Of a DNA stretch of 64,000 nt, positions 9,112-18,181 are shown in pieces; the stretch's first letter is position 1, and each line of letters starts with the position of its first letter. The DNA comes from an uncultured Muribaculaceae bacterium (GTDB lineage: Bacteria; Bacteroidota; Bacteroidia; Bacteroidales; Muribaculaceae). The stretch covers positions 1 through 64,000 of the forward strand of contig CANCXM010000009.1 in the NCBI GenBank assembly GCA_947381945.1. Direction: 5' to 3'. Made by a program: the position numbers and the translations under genes. The notes beneath the pieces are model-generated. The model had not been told where the DNA came from, searched no databases, and worked only from the letters and a program-made list of their open reading frames with translations.

Positions 9112-10263
9112 TCATGCCCCCTGCATACGGTATTTCCGGCCGAGGATGAAGAGGGCTGTGGCTCCGATGACTGCGAAGGGAACTCCGACGAGTGCAGGCG
9201 AGGCAAGCCCCAGCCCGTGGTGGATAGCCATTCCGCCGAGAGCGGCGCTGACAGCGTTGGAGACATTGAAGGCAATCTGAATGCCCGCACCTCCGAGCAT
9301 CTCCCCACCCTTGGCAAAGCGCACAATCAGATATTGAAGCGGACCGCCGATGCCAAACAAAGCGCCGGTGGCGACAAACATCAGCACAATCGACGGGACC
9401 TTCAGCGGAGCGCAGAAATAGAGCGCAGGCATGACCACTACCATCGCTGCCGCCAGCGAACCGCAGACGCGCGCCACTCCGTAGCGGTCGGCCAGTTTGC
9501 CCGCAATAGCGTTGCCGGTCACCATGCCGGTTCCGGCAAGCATCATGATCCAGGTCATGTTGCCTGAGGTGAAATGGGTCACTTTGGTCATGATAGGCTC
9601 GATGTAGCTCAGCCAGCAGTAGACGCTTGCCTGGCCGAAGAACACTCCGGCATAGATGAGCCACGGAGCCGCGCTGCGGAGGAATTTGAACTGACCCTTC
9701 ATGCCGGTGTCGGGCACTGGCGCAAGCCACGGAATCCATCCCCGTATCCCCACAAGCGTCAGCACTCCGATGACGGCCACCAGCCCGAAGGCGATGCGCC
9801 AACTGAAAGTGTTGCTAATCCATGTGGCAATCGGGACACCAGCCATGTTGGCCACAGTCATTCCGCTGACCATCACCGCCACGGCCTGCGCGCCCTGTCC
9901 GGGTTTGGCGAGACGCGAGCAGACGATTGCTCCCACGCCGAAGAAAGCCCCGTGGGGCAGTCCGGCAATGAAGCGGGAGCAGAGCAGCATCGGGAAATTG
10001 GGCGACAGCGCTGCCATTGCGTTGCCCGCCACAATCATAGCGGCAAGCAGCAGAAGCAGGCGGCGCAGCGGCATCCTGTGGAGAAAGATAAGAATCGGCG
10101 AACCGATGGCCACACCGAGTGAATAGCCTGAGATGAGATAGCCGCCGGTGACGATGTTTACATCAACACCACGGGCGACATCGCCGAGTATGCCCATCAT
10201 GCCGAATTCGGCTATGCCAAGGGCGAAAGTACCTATTGCGAGGGCTACAAGTCCACGTTGCAT
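9112..10263 (-). CDS. MFS transporter, DHA1 (AraJ/YdhP-like) family
   Basis: A 383-aa inner-membrane protein with about 12 hydrophobic helices. It begins with a helix containing LAIGTFALGIAEFGMMGIL, as in AraJ/YdhP-type drug-H+ antiporters. The signature loop between helices 2 and 3 is visible around FLHRMPLRRLLLL, and helix 5 has the SGMTVANMAGVPIA segment typical of this branch. It probably exports sugars or small hydrophobic compounds by proton antiport; the substrate cannot be read from sequence. It is divergent from ettA and convergent with def, so it is a single-gene unit. Confidence 0.88.
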   Translation of the reverse strand: MQRGLVALAIGTFALGIAEFGMMGILGDVARGVDVNIVTGGYLISGYSLGVAIGSPILIFLHRMPLRRLLLLLAAMIVAGNAMAALSPNFPMLLCSRFIAGLPHGAFFGVGAIVCSRLAKPGQGAQAVAVMVSGMTVANMAGVPIATWISNTFSWRIAFGLVAVIGVLTLVGIRGWIPWLAPVPDTGMKGQFKFLRSAAPWLIYAGVFFGQASVYCWLSYIEPIMTKVTHFTSGNMTWIMMLAGTGMVTGNAIAGKLADRYGVARVCGSLAAAMVVVMPALYFCAPLKVPSIVLMFVATGALFGIGGPLQYLIVRFAKGGEMLGGAGIQIAFNVSNAVSAALGGMAIHHGLGLASPALVGVPFAVIGATALFILGRKYRMQGA

Positions 10264-10488
10264 ATTGACATTTCAGATTTTAGAATTAAAACTACCTATT
10301 GGTGAAAACAACGGCTCCGTCCGGAAATCGATGAAAAAGAGATGCAGACGAACAAAAGAAAACAGAAGCAACAGAAGCGTATTTTTCCTGAGAGATTAAT
10401 CATTTGTCTCTTCTGCCATTCTGTCCTTTTGTATCTTTTCTATCTTCTCTACGGCCTGAGCCAAAACAACCTATTGAATTTCGGGGTG

Positions 10489-10518
10489 CAAAATTACAAA
10501 ACTCTTCCCGAATAACAA
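10489..10518 (-). promoter_or_regulatory. Bacteroidetes-type promoter for the MFS gene
   Basis: On the minus strand TAATTTTG (10489-10496) follows a TTG (10516-10518) with a 19-nt spacer. The leader would be about 220 nt and contains, at about 10351-10438, a degenerate pair of ACAGAAG/CTTCTG and ACAAAAG/CTTTTGT words like those of the intergenic repeat family. Nothing else is seen in the 346-bp MFS-ettA spacer. Confidence 0.5.
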
Positions 10519-10609
10519 CCAACCTCAGGACAATTTCTTGACCCGGGTTTGCGTTAACTCTATAACATATAAGTAAATAATATTCAATAATCATATAAAA
10601 GCATACAAT

Positions 10610-12295
10610 ATGGCTGACGATAAGAAAGTGATATTTTCGATGGTAGGTGTCTCGAAGACCTATCCTCCGCAGAAGCAGGTGTTGAAAAACATCTACCTCT
10701 CGTTTTTCTACGGTGCCAAGATCGGCATCATCGGTCTCAACGGCTCCGGTAAGTCTTCGCTTCTGAAGATTATCGCCGGACTCGACAAGAGCTATCAGGG
10801 CGAAGTCGTGTTCTCGCCCGGCTACTCCGTGGGCTATCTTGAGCAGGATCCGCAGCTCGACCCTTCGAAGACCGTCATTGAGGTTGTCCGCGAGGGTGTG
10901 CAGCCCATCATGGACCTCCTCGCAGAGTTCGACAAGGTCAACGAATCGTTCTGTGACCCCGACGTGCTTGAGGACCCCGACAAGATGGACGCGCTCCTCG
11001 CCCGCCAGGCCGAGCTTCAGGACAAGCTCGATGCTGCCGACGCATGGAACATCGACTCGAAGCTCGAACGCGCAATGGATGCCCTCCAGTGTCCCCCCGA
11101 CGACCAGAGCGTGACCACACTCTCCGGAGGTGAGCGCCGCCGTGTGGCTCTCTGCCGCCTGCTCCTCCAGCAGCCCGACATCCTCCTGCTCGACGAGCCT
11201 ACCAACCACCTCGACGCCGAGTCAATCGACTGGCTCGAACAGCACCTCCAGCAATATCCCGGAACCGTCATCGCCATCACCCACGACCGCTACTTCCTCG
11301 ACCATGTGGCCGGATGGATTCTCGAACTCGACCGTGGCGAGGGTATACCCTGGAAGGGCAACTATTCCTCATGGCTCGACCAGAAGACCAAGCGCATGGC
11401 CCAGGAGGAGAAGCAGGCTTCGAAGCGCCGCAAGACTCTCGAACGTGAGCTCGAATGGGTGCGCATGGCTCCCAAGGCACGTCAGGCCAAGGGTAAGGCC
11501 CGTCTGTCGAGCTACGACCGCCTCCTCAACGAGGACCAGAAGGAGAAGGAGGAGCGCCTCGAAATCTTCATCCCCAACGGTCCGCGTCTGGGTGCGAAAG
11601 TCATCGACGTGCAGGGCTTCTCGAAGGCATTCGGCAAGAAGCAGCTTTTCAAGGACCTCAGCTTCTCGCTCCCGCAGGGCGGTATCGTCGGTGTCATCGG
11701 TCCCAACGGTGCGGGCAAGACCACTCTTTTCCGGCTCATCATGGGGCAGGAGACTCCCGATGCCGGCACTTTCGATGTGGGTGAGACCGTGAAGATTGCC
11801 TACGTTGACCAGACTCACCACGACCTCCTCCCCGAGAAGAGCGTCTATGAGGTCATCTCGCAGGGTGTCGAGAGCTTCCGCATGGGTGGTCGCGACGTGA
11901 ACGCCCGCGCCTATCTCTCGCGCTTCAACTTCACCGGTGCCGACCAGGAGAAGAAGATTGCCGTCCTCTCGGGTGGCGAACGTAACCGCCTCCACCTCGC
12001 TATGGCATTGAAGGAGGAGGGCAACGTGTTGTTGCTCGACGAACCTACCAACGATATTGACGTGAATACTCTCCGCGCTCTCGAAGAGGGTCTCGACGAT
12101 TTCGCCGGATGTGCCGTCGTCGTCAGCCACGACCGTTGGTTCCTCGACCGCATCTGCACCCACATCCTTTCGTTTGAGGGTGATGGCAATGTAGTGTTCT
12201 TCGAAGGTTCCTACTCCGACTACGAGGACTACAAGCGCGCCCACAACGACGGCAAGGAACCCACCCGCCGCCGCTACCGCAAGCTGATGGAATAA
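10610..12295 (+). CDS. ettA: Energy-dependent translational throttle protein EttA (ABC-F)
   Basis: A 561-aa soluble ABC-F protein, close to the 555 aa of E. coli EttA. Two nucleotide-binding domains are present: Walker A GLNGSGKSS and GPNGAGKTT, signatures LSGGERRR and LSGGERNR, and Walker B ending LLLDEPTNHLD and LLLDEPTNDID. The charged P-site interaction linker (KRMAQEEKQASKRRKTLERE) lies between them. There are no membrane segments. EttA binds the ribosomal E site and gates the first elongation step according to the ATP/ADP ratio. The coding sequence uses strongly preferred codons, suggesting high expression. A REP doublet begins 15 bp after the stop. Confidence 0.95.
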   Translation: MADDKKVIFSMVGVSKTYPPQKQVLKNIYLSFFYGAKIGIIGLNGSGKSSLLKIIAGLDKSYQGEVVFSPGYSVGYLEQDPQLDPSKTVIEVVREGVQPIMDLLAEFDKVNESFCDPDVLEDPDKMDALLARQAELQDKLDAADAWNIDSKLERAMDALQCPPDDQSVTTLSGGERRRVALCRLLLQQPDILLLDEPTNHLDAESIDWLEQHLQQYPGTVIAITHDRYFLDHVAGWILELDRGEGIPWKGNYSSWLDQKTKRMAQEEKQASKRRKTLERELEWVRMAPKARQAKGKARLSSYDRLLNEDQKEKEERLEIFIPNGPRLGAKVIDVQGFSKAFGKKQLFKDLSFSLPQGGIVGVIGPNGAGKTTLFRLIMGQETPDAGTFDVGETVKIAYVDQTHHDLLPEKSVYEVISQGVESFRMGGRDVNARAYLSRFNFTGADQEKKIAVLSGGERNRLHLAMALKEEGNVLLLDEPTNDIDVNTLRALEEGLDDFAGCAVVVSHDRWFLDRICTHILSFEGDGNVVFFEGSYSDYEDYKRAHNDGKEPTRRRYRKLME

Positions 12296-12309
12296 AACCT
12301 GATGGTGTT

Positions 12310-12567
12310 GTAGGGACGCGCTGTAGCGCGTATGCCCGATGGACTGCACCCATCTCCGCAAAATAATAAAAATGACAGGTTTAATACCCGGCAGTTTATG
12401 GCCGAGGATTAAATCTGTCATTTTTGTTTATGCAATTTCACGGCAATTCAAATCATGTTCCGGCAATTTTATTCGGGATTTCCATTTGGGATTTTCATTC
12501 CTGCATTTTCATCCGGCATTTCCACTTGGCATTTTCATCCGGCATACGCGCTACAGCGCGTCCCTAC
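12310..12567. repeat. REP doublet enclosing a hairpin and short tandem repeats
   Basis: A forward REP (12310-12340) and an inverted REP (12537-12567) enclose an 18-nt-arm inverted repeat at about 12370-12428 (AAAAATGACAGGTTTAAT / ATTAAATCTGTCATTTTT, one mismatch). Between the hairpin and the second REP, a run of CATTTTCATCC/GGCATTTTCATCC words appears at about 12475-12545. The layout closely resembles 26072-26307, including the ATGACAGATTT-type stem. Confidence 0.8.
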
Positions 12568-12624
12568 AGCCCATTACATGTTATCGTGTAAACAGCCAAT
12601 GAGCGGTCATCTCCACACGGAAAC

Positions 12625-12655
12625 GGGGAGGTATCCGTTTTTCGGATACCTCCCC
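12625..12655. terminator. Strong 13-bp hairpin downstream of the BspA-like gene
   Basis: GGGGAGGTATCCG / CGGATACCTCCCC pair perfectly around a TTTTT loop. No T tract follows on either strand, so this may be a 3'-end stabiliser or a factor-assisted terminator for the gene ending at 12804 rather than a standard intrinsic terminator. Confidence 0.55.
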
Positions 12656-12803
12656 GCCGGGATAGCATGTGTAAGCGTGATAAAGGCTTAATCGCTACTC
12701 TGTGTATATGCTTATAGCTGCTATCGGTTGGTTGTATTGAATTGGTCGTTTCAGTTTATATCGCTGTCGGGTTATCATTTCAGATGATTACCTTGACCGG
12801 ATT

Positions 12804-15800
12804 TCAGATGATTACCTTGACTGACTTACCGGCGATACGGACAATGTAGATGCCGCGTTCGAGTCTGCTGCTGCGTCCACGACCCTCACAGACCTTCATG
12901 CCTGAGATATTGTAGACCTCGAACCATTCCTCACTGTCAGCAGCGACCACCTCACCGTCAACGACGGAGAGCGTGTCATTTCTGTCAGTCATAATGTCTT
13001 CGATTCCTGATGTGGCATTCACGAACTTGCTCCAGCAATATTCAGAGTTTCTGTAGTCATCGAAAGAAATGGAGGGTACTTCAAGGACTGCATTTGCGTA
13101 AACCTCAGCCGGGAACGCGTTTTCCGGGGCACGGGGCGGAACAGGAAGGTCACACTTTACAGATCCGAGCTTAGAGCAGCTTGCGAATGCATTTTCTCCA
13201 ATTACGATTGGCTCAGTTTCCTCGTCACCGTCCCTTGCAGGTAATCTAAATGAACGGCTTGTATTCGAGTTGCCGATGGTAAGTTCTTTGAGATTGCTGC
13301 ATCCATTGAATGCATCGTAACCGATATATTTGACGGTTTCAGGAATCACAATGCTTGTAATAGCGGTATTATCCTTGAATGCTTCGGGTGTGATGGAAGT
13401 GACAATGTATGTTTTTCCCTCTACTTCAACGTTTTCGGGGATGACAATATCGCCTGTTGCATCAGTAGACGGTGTGATTATCGCCTCATTGCCGTTAGTC
13501 TCGTCCACGCTGAATTTGACAGGATTCTCAGAGAAGTATCCGCCGGGAAGTTCCTCGCGTGTCATGAATTTGCTCCAGAAGGGATGGAGGTAATAGATGA
13601 ATGAAGATTCTTTCGGGATATAGAGGGGGATATTTGTAAATGCGGCATCGTCAAATGATTTTTCATTCATTGTAGGAGGAATGTGGTTTGCGACAGTCAC
13701 TTTTTTCAGTTCTTTGCAGTCCACGAATGCATTTTCTCCAATTTTTTTCACGGATGCCGGAATGGAAATTGCCGTGAGAGAAGCGCAATTATGGAATGTA
13801 TATCTTTCGATACTTTCGATAGAATAGGGCAGTTCTATGGACGAAAGACCGGAGTTGGCGAATACGCCTCCCTTGATGACATTTACTGAATTTGGAATAG
13901 ATATGCGCTTAAGATTTGAACAGGTATTGAATGCCTCCTCATTTATAGTCTTGACAGATGATGGAATGATGACCTCTTTCAGCCATTTGTATCCTGCAAA
14001 AGAGTACGGCATGACATTATCGAGAGTTGATGGAAATTCCAAAGTCTCGATAAGTTCCCCGTTCAAATACATTTTGGCACCTGACCAAAGGGGGTTGGCT
14101 CCATGCGCATTCATGCTTATTTTACACCAGGCTTCAAGATCAGAGATGTCAATCCGTTCCAATGCGGGAACTGTACTCTCGGTTTTAGATCCAAACACGA
14201 ACTGAGGTATTGAAGTTACATTGGGTGAAACAGTTAGAGTTTTTAGATTTCCATTAAAATGTAGAAGGCTACGTTCTGACATTGTACGTCCAAGATATAG
14301 ATTTTCTACATTCAAATAGTTGTAATTACCTCCAAAGAGTATTTCATCGCCATCTTCAATAATCACCTCGTTTAATGAGTTCAAGCCTGTAAATACATAT
14401 TTACCTATGTTATTGACTGTAGATGGAATTGATAAACTTCTGACAAATAGAAGATTTTCGCAGGCATAATCACCAAGCCGATTTATTGTCTTGGGTAGTT
14501 TCAGTTCTTTGACGAATGCTAATCCATACGCCCAATAGCGGTTGAGTACATCATTCTCAGTTACCATACTGCTCTTGTCATCCTCATAATATGGCATACC
14601 GCCGCTTCGGATATTGGCATCCGACAGGTCAAGAGAATACATATTGACCATCTTGTTGATTAGAAGAATATCGGTGCCATTTATGTCGCCCGATACCTTT
14701 AGCTTGCCGATTCGTTCAATATCGCTCATTGAAATTTTATTCATAAGCGAACCGGGGGTGGAAAGTGTCACCTCTTTTTCAACCCATTTTGTGCCGGTCT
14801 CGACTATGCGGGTAAAGTTTTTCCATACTTCAGCTTTGGCGTATGTATTCTTTGCTCCGGCAGGAACTATCAATTGTGCAGCCTTGAAGGTCGTTTGACT
14901 GAATAAGGAGACATCTGCGACTGGAGGTATGGATGTTTCGATTTTAATGGTACGCAAGTTGTTGCATTTATCAAATGCTTGTGCCTCAATTTCGGACACA
15001 TTGCTTAGATTTAGTTCACAAATATTTTCACATCCATAAAATGCCTTTGTTCCAACCTTGGAAACTTTATTTAAATTAATTTTACGCAATTGCTTACAAT
15101 CATTAAATAAAGATGCCGGAATTTCGTCAAACTTATCTCCGAAAGAAACGGCTTTTACCACAGTATTTATACGACTATATTTTACATCCATTTTACGTCC
15201 AAAGTGAATTGAATCAGCTTGCAAATACATGAACGTGCTATTAAGAGCTATTGGCTCCGATGAATCGTCAATTATGAAACTGTTGAGTTTTATTCCGTAA
15301 AAAGCACAGTCGTCAGCTATTTTAGTTACGTGCGCAGGAATACGGACATTTTTAATTGAAGCACAATTGTAGAAAGCGTAGTTTGGAACAGTAGTGACAT
15401 CCTCCGGAATAACAATATTTATAATTTTTTCCCCGTTGCAATATAGGTCAGCCATATTTACTCGCACAGGGTTATTATTTCCTCCCCATTCAGACTTTAA
15501 CCAATCTGATAGATTTGAAATATTAACTCGTTTGATGTTTCCTGTAGAACCATAGGCATTTCTACCTGATGAAACTTTGCATTTAAATGTTATTTCTTCT
15601 AACGAAAAATCATAGCGGAAAGCACTTTCACCAATATAACTTGTGTTTTTCCCGAGTGTCACCTTCTTCAATGAGTCGCAATACTCAAATGCCCCCAATT
15701 GCAGATTGGTGACCGAATCCGGTATGCGCACCTCCTTTAGTGATTTGCAACCTTGAAACCCGCGCACTCCGATACCTTCCAACCCTTCGGGCAGATTGAG

Positions 15801-16265
15801 GTTGACAAGAGAATTGCAGTTTGCGAAGGAAGCTTCATAGATATTTCTCAGTGATGTGGTCGGTAATTCCAATACTTCCAGTTTCTCGCAATCCTGGAAA
15901 GCAAAGTTGCCTATACCTTTGACGCCATTCTTGATACGCACGGTCTTAAGTTCCGGACACTTGTTGAATGCATACCCACTGATTAATTCAATGGAGCCCG
16001 GAATTTCAACTGACGTTAAAGTGGAGGTCTCTGCAAAGGCTTTTACTGCGATTTCCGTTACATGGTATTCGACACCGTCAGCTGCGATTTTGGACGGTAT
16101 CACCACATCTTTAAGTCCGGTATAGTCGCTGGCCACCACACAAGCCACATGTATGCCACCATCAAGAGAATACCATAAGTCACCTACTTTGGTGGCACCA
16201 ACGGCTTTTTGCGAGCCGTATAGCATGACCATAATCAGCAATAGAAAACGTAACATTTTTTTCAT
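12804..16265 (-). CDS. BspA-like leucine-rich repeat surface protein with C-terminal sorting-like domain
   Basis: A 1153-aa exported protein. After a signal peptide (about 1-24) come many copies of the BspA/Treponema-type LRR (LRR_5), recognisable by I.IP.SV..IG..AF..C..L, for example IPSTVNNIGKYVFTGLNSL and IPASVKKIGENAFVDCKEL. The repeats fall in blocks separated by non-repeat segments. The last 65 residues or so (EWFEVYNISGMKVCEGRG ... LERGIYIVRIAGKSVKVII) look like a type A sorting domain. BspA relatives mediate adhesion to host matrix proteins or other bacteria; the ligand here is unknown. The middle of the gene (about 14.2-15.7 kb) is more AT-rich than its ends. It appears monocistronic. 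Confidence 0.9.
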   Translation of the reverse strand: MKKMLRFLLLIMVMLYGSQKAVGATKVGDLWYSLDGGIHVACVVASDYTGLKDVVIPSKIAADGVEYHVTEIAVKAFAETSTLTSVEIPGSIELISGYAFNKCPELKTVRIKNGVKGIGNFAFQDCEKLEVLELPTTSLRNIYEASFANCNSLVNLNLPEGLEGIGVRGFQGCKSLKEVRIPDSVTNLQLGAFEYCDSLKKVTLGKNTSYIGESAFRYDFSLEEITFKCKVSSGRNAYGSTGNIKRVNISNLSDWLKSEWGGNNNPVRVNMADLYCNGEKIINIVIPEDVTTVPNYAFYNCASIKNVRIPAHVTKIADDCAFYGIKLNSFIIDDSSEPIALNSTFMYLQADSIHFGRKMDVKYSRINTVVKAVSFGDKFDEIPASLFNDCKQLRKINLNKVSKVGTKAFYGCENICELNLSNVSEIEAQAFDKCNNLRTIKIETSIPPVADVSLFSQTTFKAAQLIVPAGAKNTYAKAEVWKNFTRIVETGTKWVEKEVTLSTPGSLMNKISMSDIERIGKLKVSGDINGTDILLINKMVNMYSLDLSDANIRSGGMPYYEDDKSSMVTENDVLNRYWAYGLAFVKELKLPKTINRLGDYACENLLFVRSLSIPSTVNNIGKYVFTGLNSLNEVIIEDGDEILFGGNYNYLNVENLYLGRTMSERSLLHFNGNLKTLTVSPNVTSIPQFVFGSKTESTVPALERIDISDLEAWCKISMNAHGANPLWSGAKMYLNGELIETLEFPSTLDNVMPYSFAGYKWLKEVIIPSSVKTINEEAFNTCSNLKRISIPNSVNVIKGGVFANSGLSSIELPYSIESIERYTFHNCASLTAISIPASVKKIGENAFVDCKELKKVTVANHIPPTMNEKSFDDAAFTNIPLYIPKESSFIYYLHPFWSKFMTREELPGGYFSENPVKFSVDETNGNEAIITPSTDATGDIVIPENVEVEGKTYIVTSITPEAFKDNTAITSIVIPETVKYIGYDAFNGCSNLKELTIGNSNTSRSFRLPARDGDEETEPIVIGENAFASCSKLGSVKCDLPVPPRAPENAFPAEVYANAVLEVPSISFDDYRNSEYCWSKFVNATSGIEDIMTDRNDTLSVVDGEVVAADSEEWFEVYNISGMKVCEGRGRSSRLERGIYIVRIAGKSVKVII

Positions 16266-16627
16266 TGCAATAAAATAATTGGTTAGGTTATGTCATTCCT
16301 TTCCCTGAAATGACGGAAGATTGGATGAAAACGTGGGAAATATCGCTGAATGCTGTGATGCATCAACTAAAATGCAAATATCAAGAACAATCTGACTCAG
16401 TCGGTATGGCCATATAGCAACAATATTAACAGAGAAGATATATTCTGTTAATTTACAGATTGTGGAAGCACGCATACATCAGCAAACGTTTTCCTTGTAC
16501 AACATTTTTACAATTATAAGGCTTTTAGCTAACTATTAATCTATTCGAGTATGTAATACAATGGCAAAGGTATGAAATTTATTTTTAAATTTGACAACAA
16601 ATCTTTAGATTTTCTAATATTTTTCTA

Positions 16628-16693
16628 CGAATAGTCACCGAATAGCTACCGAATAGTTGCCGAATAGTCACCGAATAGCCATCGGGTAGTAGT
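16628..16693. repeat. Six-unit 11-bp tandem repeat
   Basis: Units CGAATAGTCAC, CGAATAGCTAC, CGAATAGTTGC, CGAATAGTCAC, CGAATAGCCAT and CGGGTAGTAGT follow without gaps. The CGAATAG half is invariant in the first five units and the last four bases vary. The period is close to one DNA helical turn. Confidence 0.85.
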
Positions 16694-16745
16694 CAGAATA
16701 ATAGTCAGATGACATCAGCAATAGCAATTCAGTCCCTGCATTTTC

Positions 16746-16776
16746 ATCCGGCATACGCGCTACAGCGCGTCCCTAC
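16746..16776 (-). repeat. REP repeat, inverted copy
   Basis: A complete inverted copy, ending ten bases before the stop codon of the gene at 16786-17439. With the forward copy at 16907 inside that gene it brackets the gene's last 130 bases. Confidence 0.85.
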
Positions 16777-16785
16777 AATCACCTG

Positions 16786-17439
16786 TCAGGAGGGGCAGGA
16801 TGGGGTGGACGTCGGGTTGAGGGACTTTATGCGTGGGCGGTTGGCGCGTCGTAGAGCATGTTCGCGTTCACGGCGCTGACGGCGTGTGAGTGTCGGTTGG
16901 GTGGATGTAGGGACGCGCTGTAGCGCGTATGCCGGATGAAATACATCCTCAGCGTGGTCCGATGTTTGAAACTCGCCACAATCAGCCGTAGAATCCCCTG
17001 CATTCCCATCCCTTCGATTCTTGGTCGTGCCTTCCATTCGTTCCTCCGCGCTCTCTTCCGTTTGCTCCTCGACACCATCATCCCTGCGATTCTCCGGGTG
17101 GTTCATTTTTCGGCGCGAGGCAGCGCGACGGCGGGCTGATGCCGAGCGGGCCATAGCACGGTCGATTTCAGGACGCAGGATGGTGAAAATGAGTGCAAGT
17201 TCGGTCGGACAGTCTGTCAAGTCAATTGTCCCCTTGTGTAGATAGCTGTTTATCAAGATGATGGCTTCCATGCGGAGGTTTCCGGCATCCGGAAGCAGAC
17301 CGCAGGCCTCGACGATGCGATCAACCAAGTCGTTGTAAAACTTTCGGGAAACATAGTTGTAGGGATGCGCTGCCACTGACGCTGTTGCTGAGCATTGGCT
17401 GACGGATGCCGCCTGACGGGAGAAGCGAGACTTTTTCAT
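16786..17439 (-). CDS. Hypothetical protein with basic, repeat-invaded C-terminus
   Basis: I place the start at ATG 17439 (MKKSRFSRQA, 217 aa); the longer frame begins inside an upstream inverted repeat. I do not recognise a named domain. Residues about 30-110 form a compact conserved-looking core (NYVSRKFYNDLVDRIVEACG, LRMEAIILINSYLHKGTIDL, CPTELALIFTILRPEIDRAM). It is followed by a very basic SARRRAASRRK segment, an acidic/polar linker, and a basic tail (TRRQRREREHALRRA). The linker includes FHPAYALQRVPT, which is the translation of an in-frame REP at 16907-16937. A 39-nt inverted repeat ending 8 nt before the ATG may control expression. A nucleic-acid-binding role is suggested only by charge. 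Confidence 0.6.
   Translation of the reverse strand: MKKSRFSRQAASVSQCSATASVAAHPYNYVSRKFYNDLVDRIVEACGLLPDAGNLRMEAIILINSYLHKGTIDLTDCPTELALIFTILRPEIDRAMARSASARRRAASRRKMNHPENRRDDGVEEQTEESAEERMEGTTKNRRDGNAGDSTADCGEFQTSDHAEDVFHPAYALQRVPTSTQPTLTRRQRREREHALRRANRPRIKSLNPTSTPSCPS
16907..16937 (+). repeat. REP repeat inside a coding sequence
   Basis: A complete forward REP lies within the minus-strand gene at 16786-17439 and is translated in frame as part of the linker before the basic tail. It introduces no stop codon. Confidence 0.85.
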
Positions 17440-17447
17440 AATGAAAC

Positions 17448-17486
17448 CGGGTATTAAATTTGATGTGACATCAAAATTAATACCCG
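17448..17486. promoter_or_regulatory. 39-nt inverted repeat carrying -7 boxes on both strands
   Basis: Arms 17448-17466 and 17468-17486 match at 18 of 19 positions (CGGGTATTAAATTTGATGT against its complement). Each arm carries a TAnnTTTG box on one strand: TAAATTTG on plus at 17455-17462 and TAATTTTG on minus at 17472-17479. The repeat ends 8 nt before the ATG at 17439. It could be an operator over the promoter or a leader hairpin over the ribosome-binding region. Confidence 0.6.
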
Positions 17487-17526
17487 AAATCATTCAAAAG
17501 ATGCGATAATGCAAAACCGCATTGTT

Positions 17527-18018
17527 TTATTTTTCCATCAGTAAATGTCCTATAGTCGCAACCGCCTCTTGATGTTTTTCACGGCAAATGAAATGAGCAA
17601 ACTGTCGTGAAGCAGAATTATTAGGATGTTCAATCTCCACCTTGTAGTTGATAAATCCTTTTAGTTTATGGGATCTGACATACCACTCAAACATTTTTGA
17701 AAACAGTTTGCTGCGATATTCCTGAGGTAACAATCTGTCATGGTTACGACGTACATCGGTGTCCGCATCACAGTAAAAACAAAGGACTGCATCCTCATTT
17801 TCCATCATGAATTTTGCAAGAGTATCGGATACGGCAAACAAAATATTGTAACCGACATATCCCGTACCGGCTTTGCGTACTAAAGTCACATCGTAGAAAA
17901 CAAGAGTTAGTGTCAGAGGGTCGGAAGAAAATAAGCTTATGGTTTCCGAGTCATAATAAGAGAGAGCGACCATAACATGATCGCCCTCTGCATTTTTTAT
18001 GTCAAAGGATAAATCCAT
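17527..18018 (-). CDS. DUF6169-like protein, second gene of a two-gene cassette
   Basis: A 163-aa cytoplasmic protein without signal peptide. The N-terminal half is beta-rich. The centre has AVLCFYCDADTDVRRNHDRL, followed by SKLFSKMFEWY. The pattern of a CD.D motif followed by R....LF..W is what I associate with DUF6169 of Bacteroidetes, whose function is unknown; the assignment is from memory. Its ATG directly abuts the TGA of the upstream 44-aa gene (TGAATG), so the two are translationally coupled and share the promoter at 18182-18213. Confidence 0.65.
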   Translation of the reverse strand: MDLSFDIKNAEGDHVMVALSYYDSETISLFSSDPLTLTLVFYDVTLVRKAGTGYVGYNILFAVSDTLAKFMMENEDAVLCFYCDADTDVRRNHDRLLPQEYRSKLFSKMFEWYVRSHKLKGFINYKVEIEHPNNSASRQFAHFICREKHQEAVATIGHLLMEK

Positions 18019-18153
18019 TCAGACTACGATTGTAAAGGTGCATTCTTTCTTTTCAGACAACTTCTTTATCTGTTGCTGTTTCTTTTCCCTCAAATCGTCA
18101 AAGACTTGAATCATCTTTGGAGAGGGAGTTTTAATGGTGATGTTTCGAGTCAT
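18019..18153 (-). CDS. 44-aa basic coiled protein upstream of the DUF6169-like gene
   Basis: A short gene reading MTRNITIKTPSPKMIQVF, then a lysine/glutamine-rich helix (REKKQQQIKKLSEKKE) and a hydrophobic end (FTIVV). The promoter lies about 28 bp upstream, and the stop codon abuts the ATG of the next gene. The length, basic helix and coupling resemble the first gene of toxin-antitoxin-like or other two-gene modules, but I do not recognise the family. Confidence 0.6.
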   Translation of the reverse strand: MTRNITIKTPSPKMIQVFDDLREKKQQQIKKLSEKKECTFTIVV

Positions 18154-18181
18154 GGTGATTGATATGTCTTATGATTTTTCG

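Larger units (their letters stand above)
16266..16785. other. 520-bp spacer upstream of the BspA-like gene
   Basis: This AT-rich stretch holds no gene I can support. It contains the 11-bp tandem repeat (16628-16693) and an inverted REP (16746-16776), listed separately. No TAnnTTTG box was convincing. Confidence 0.6.
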
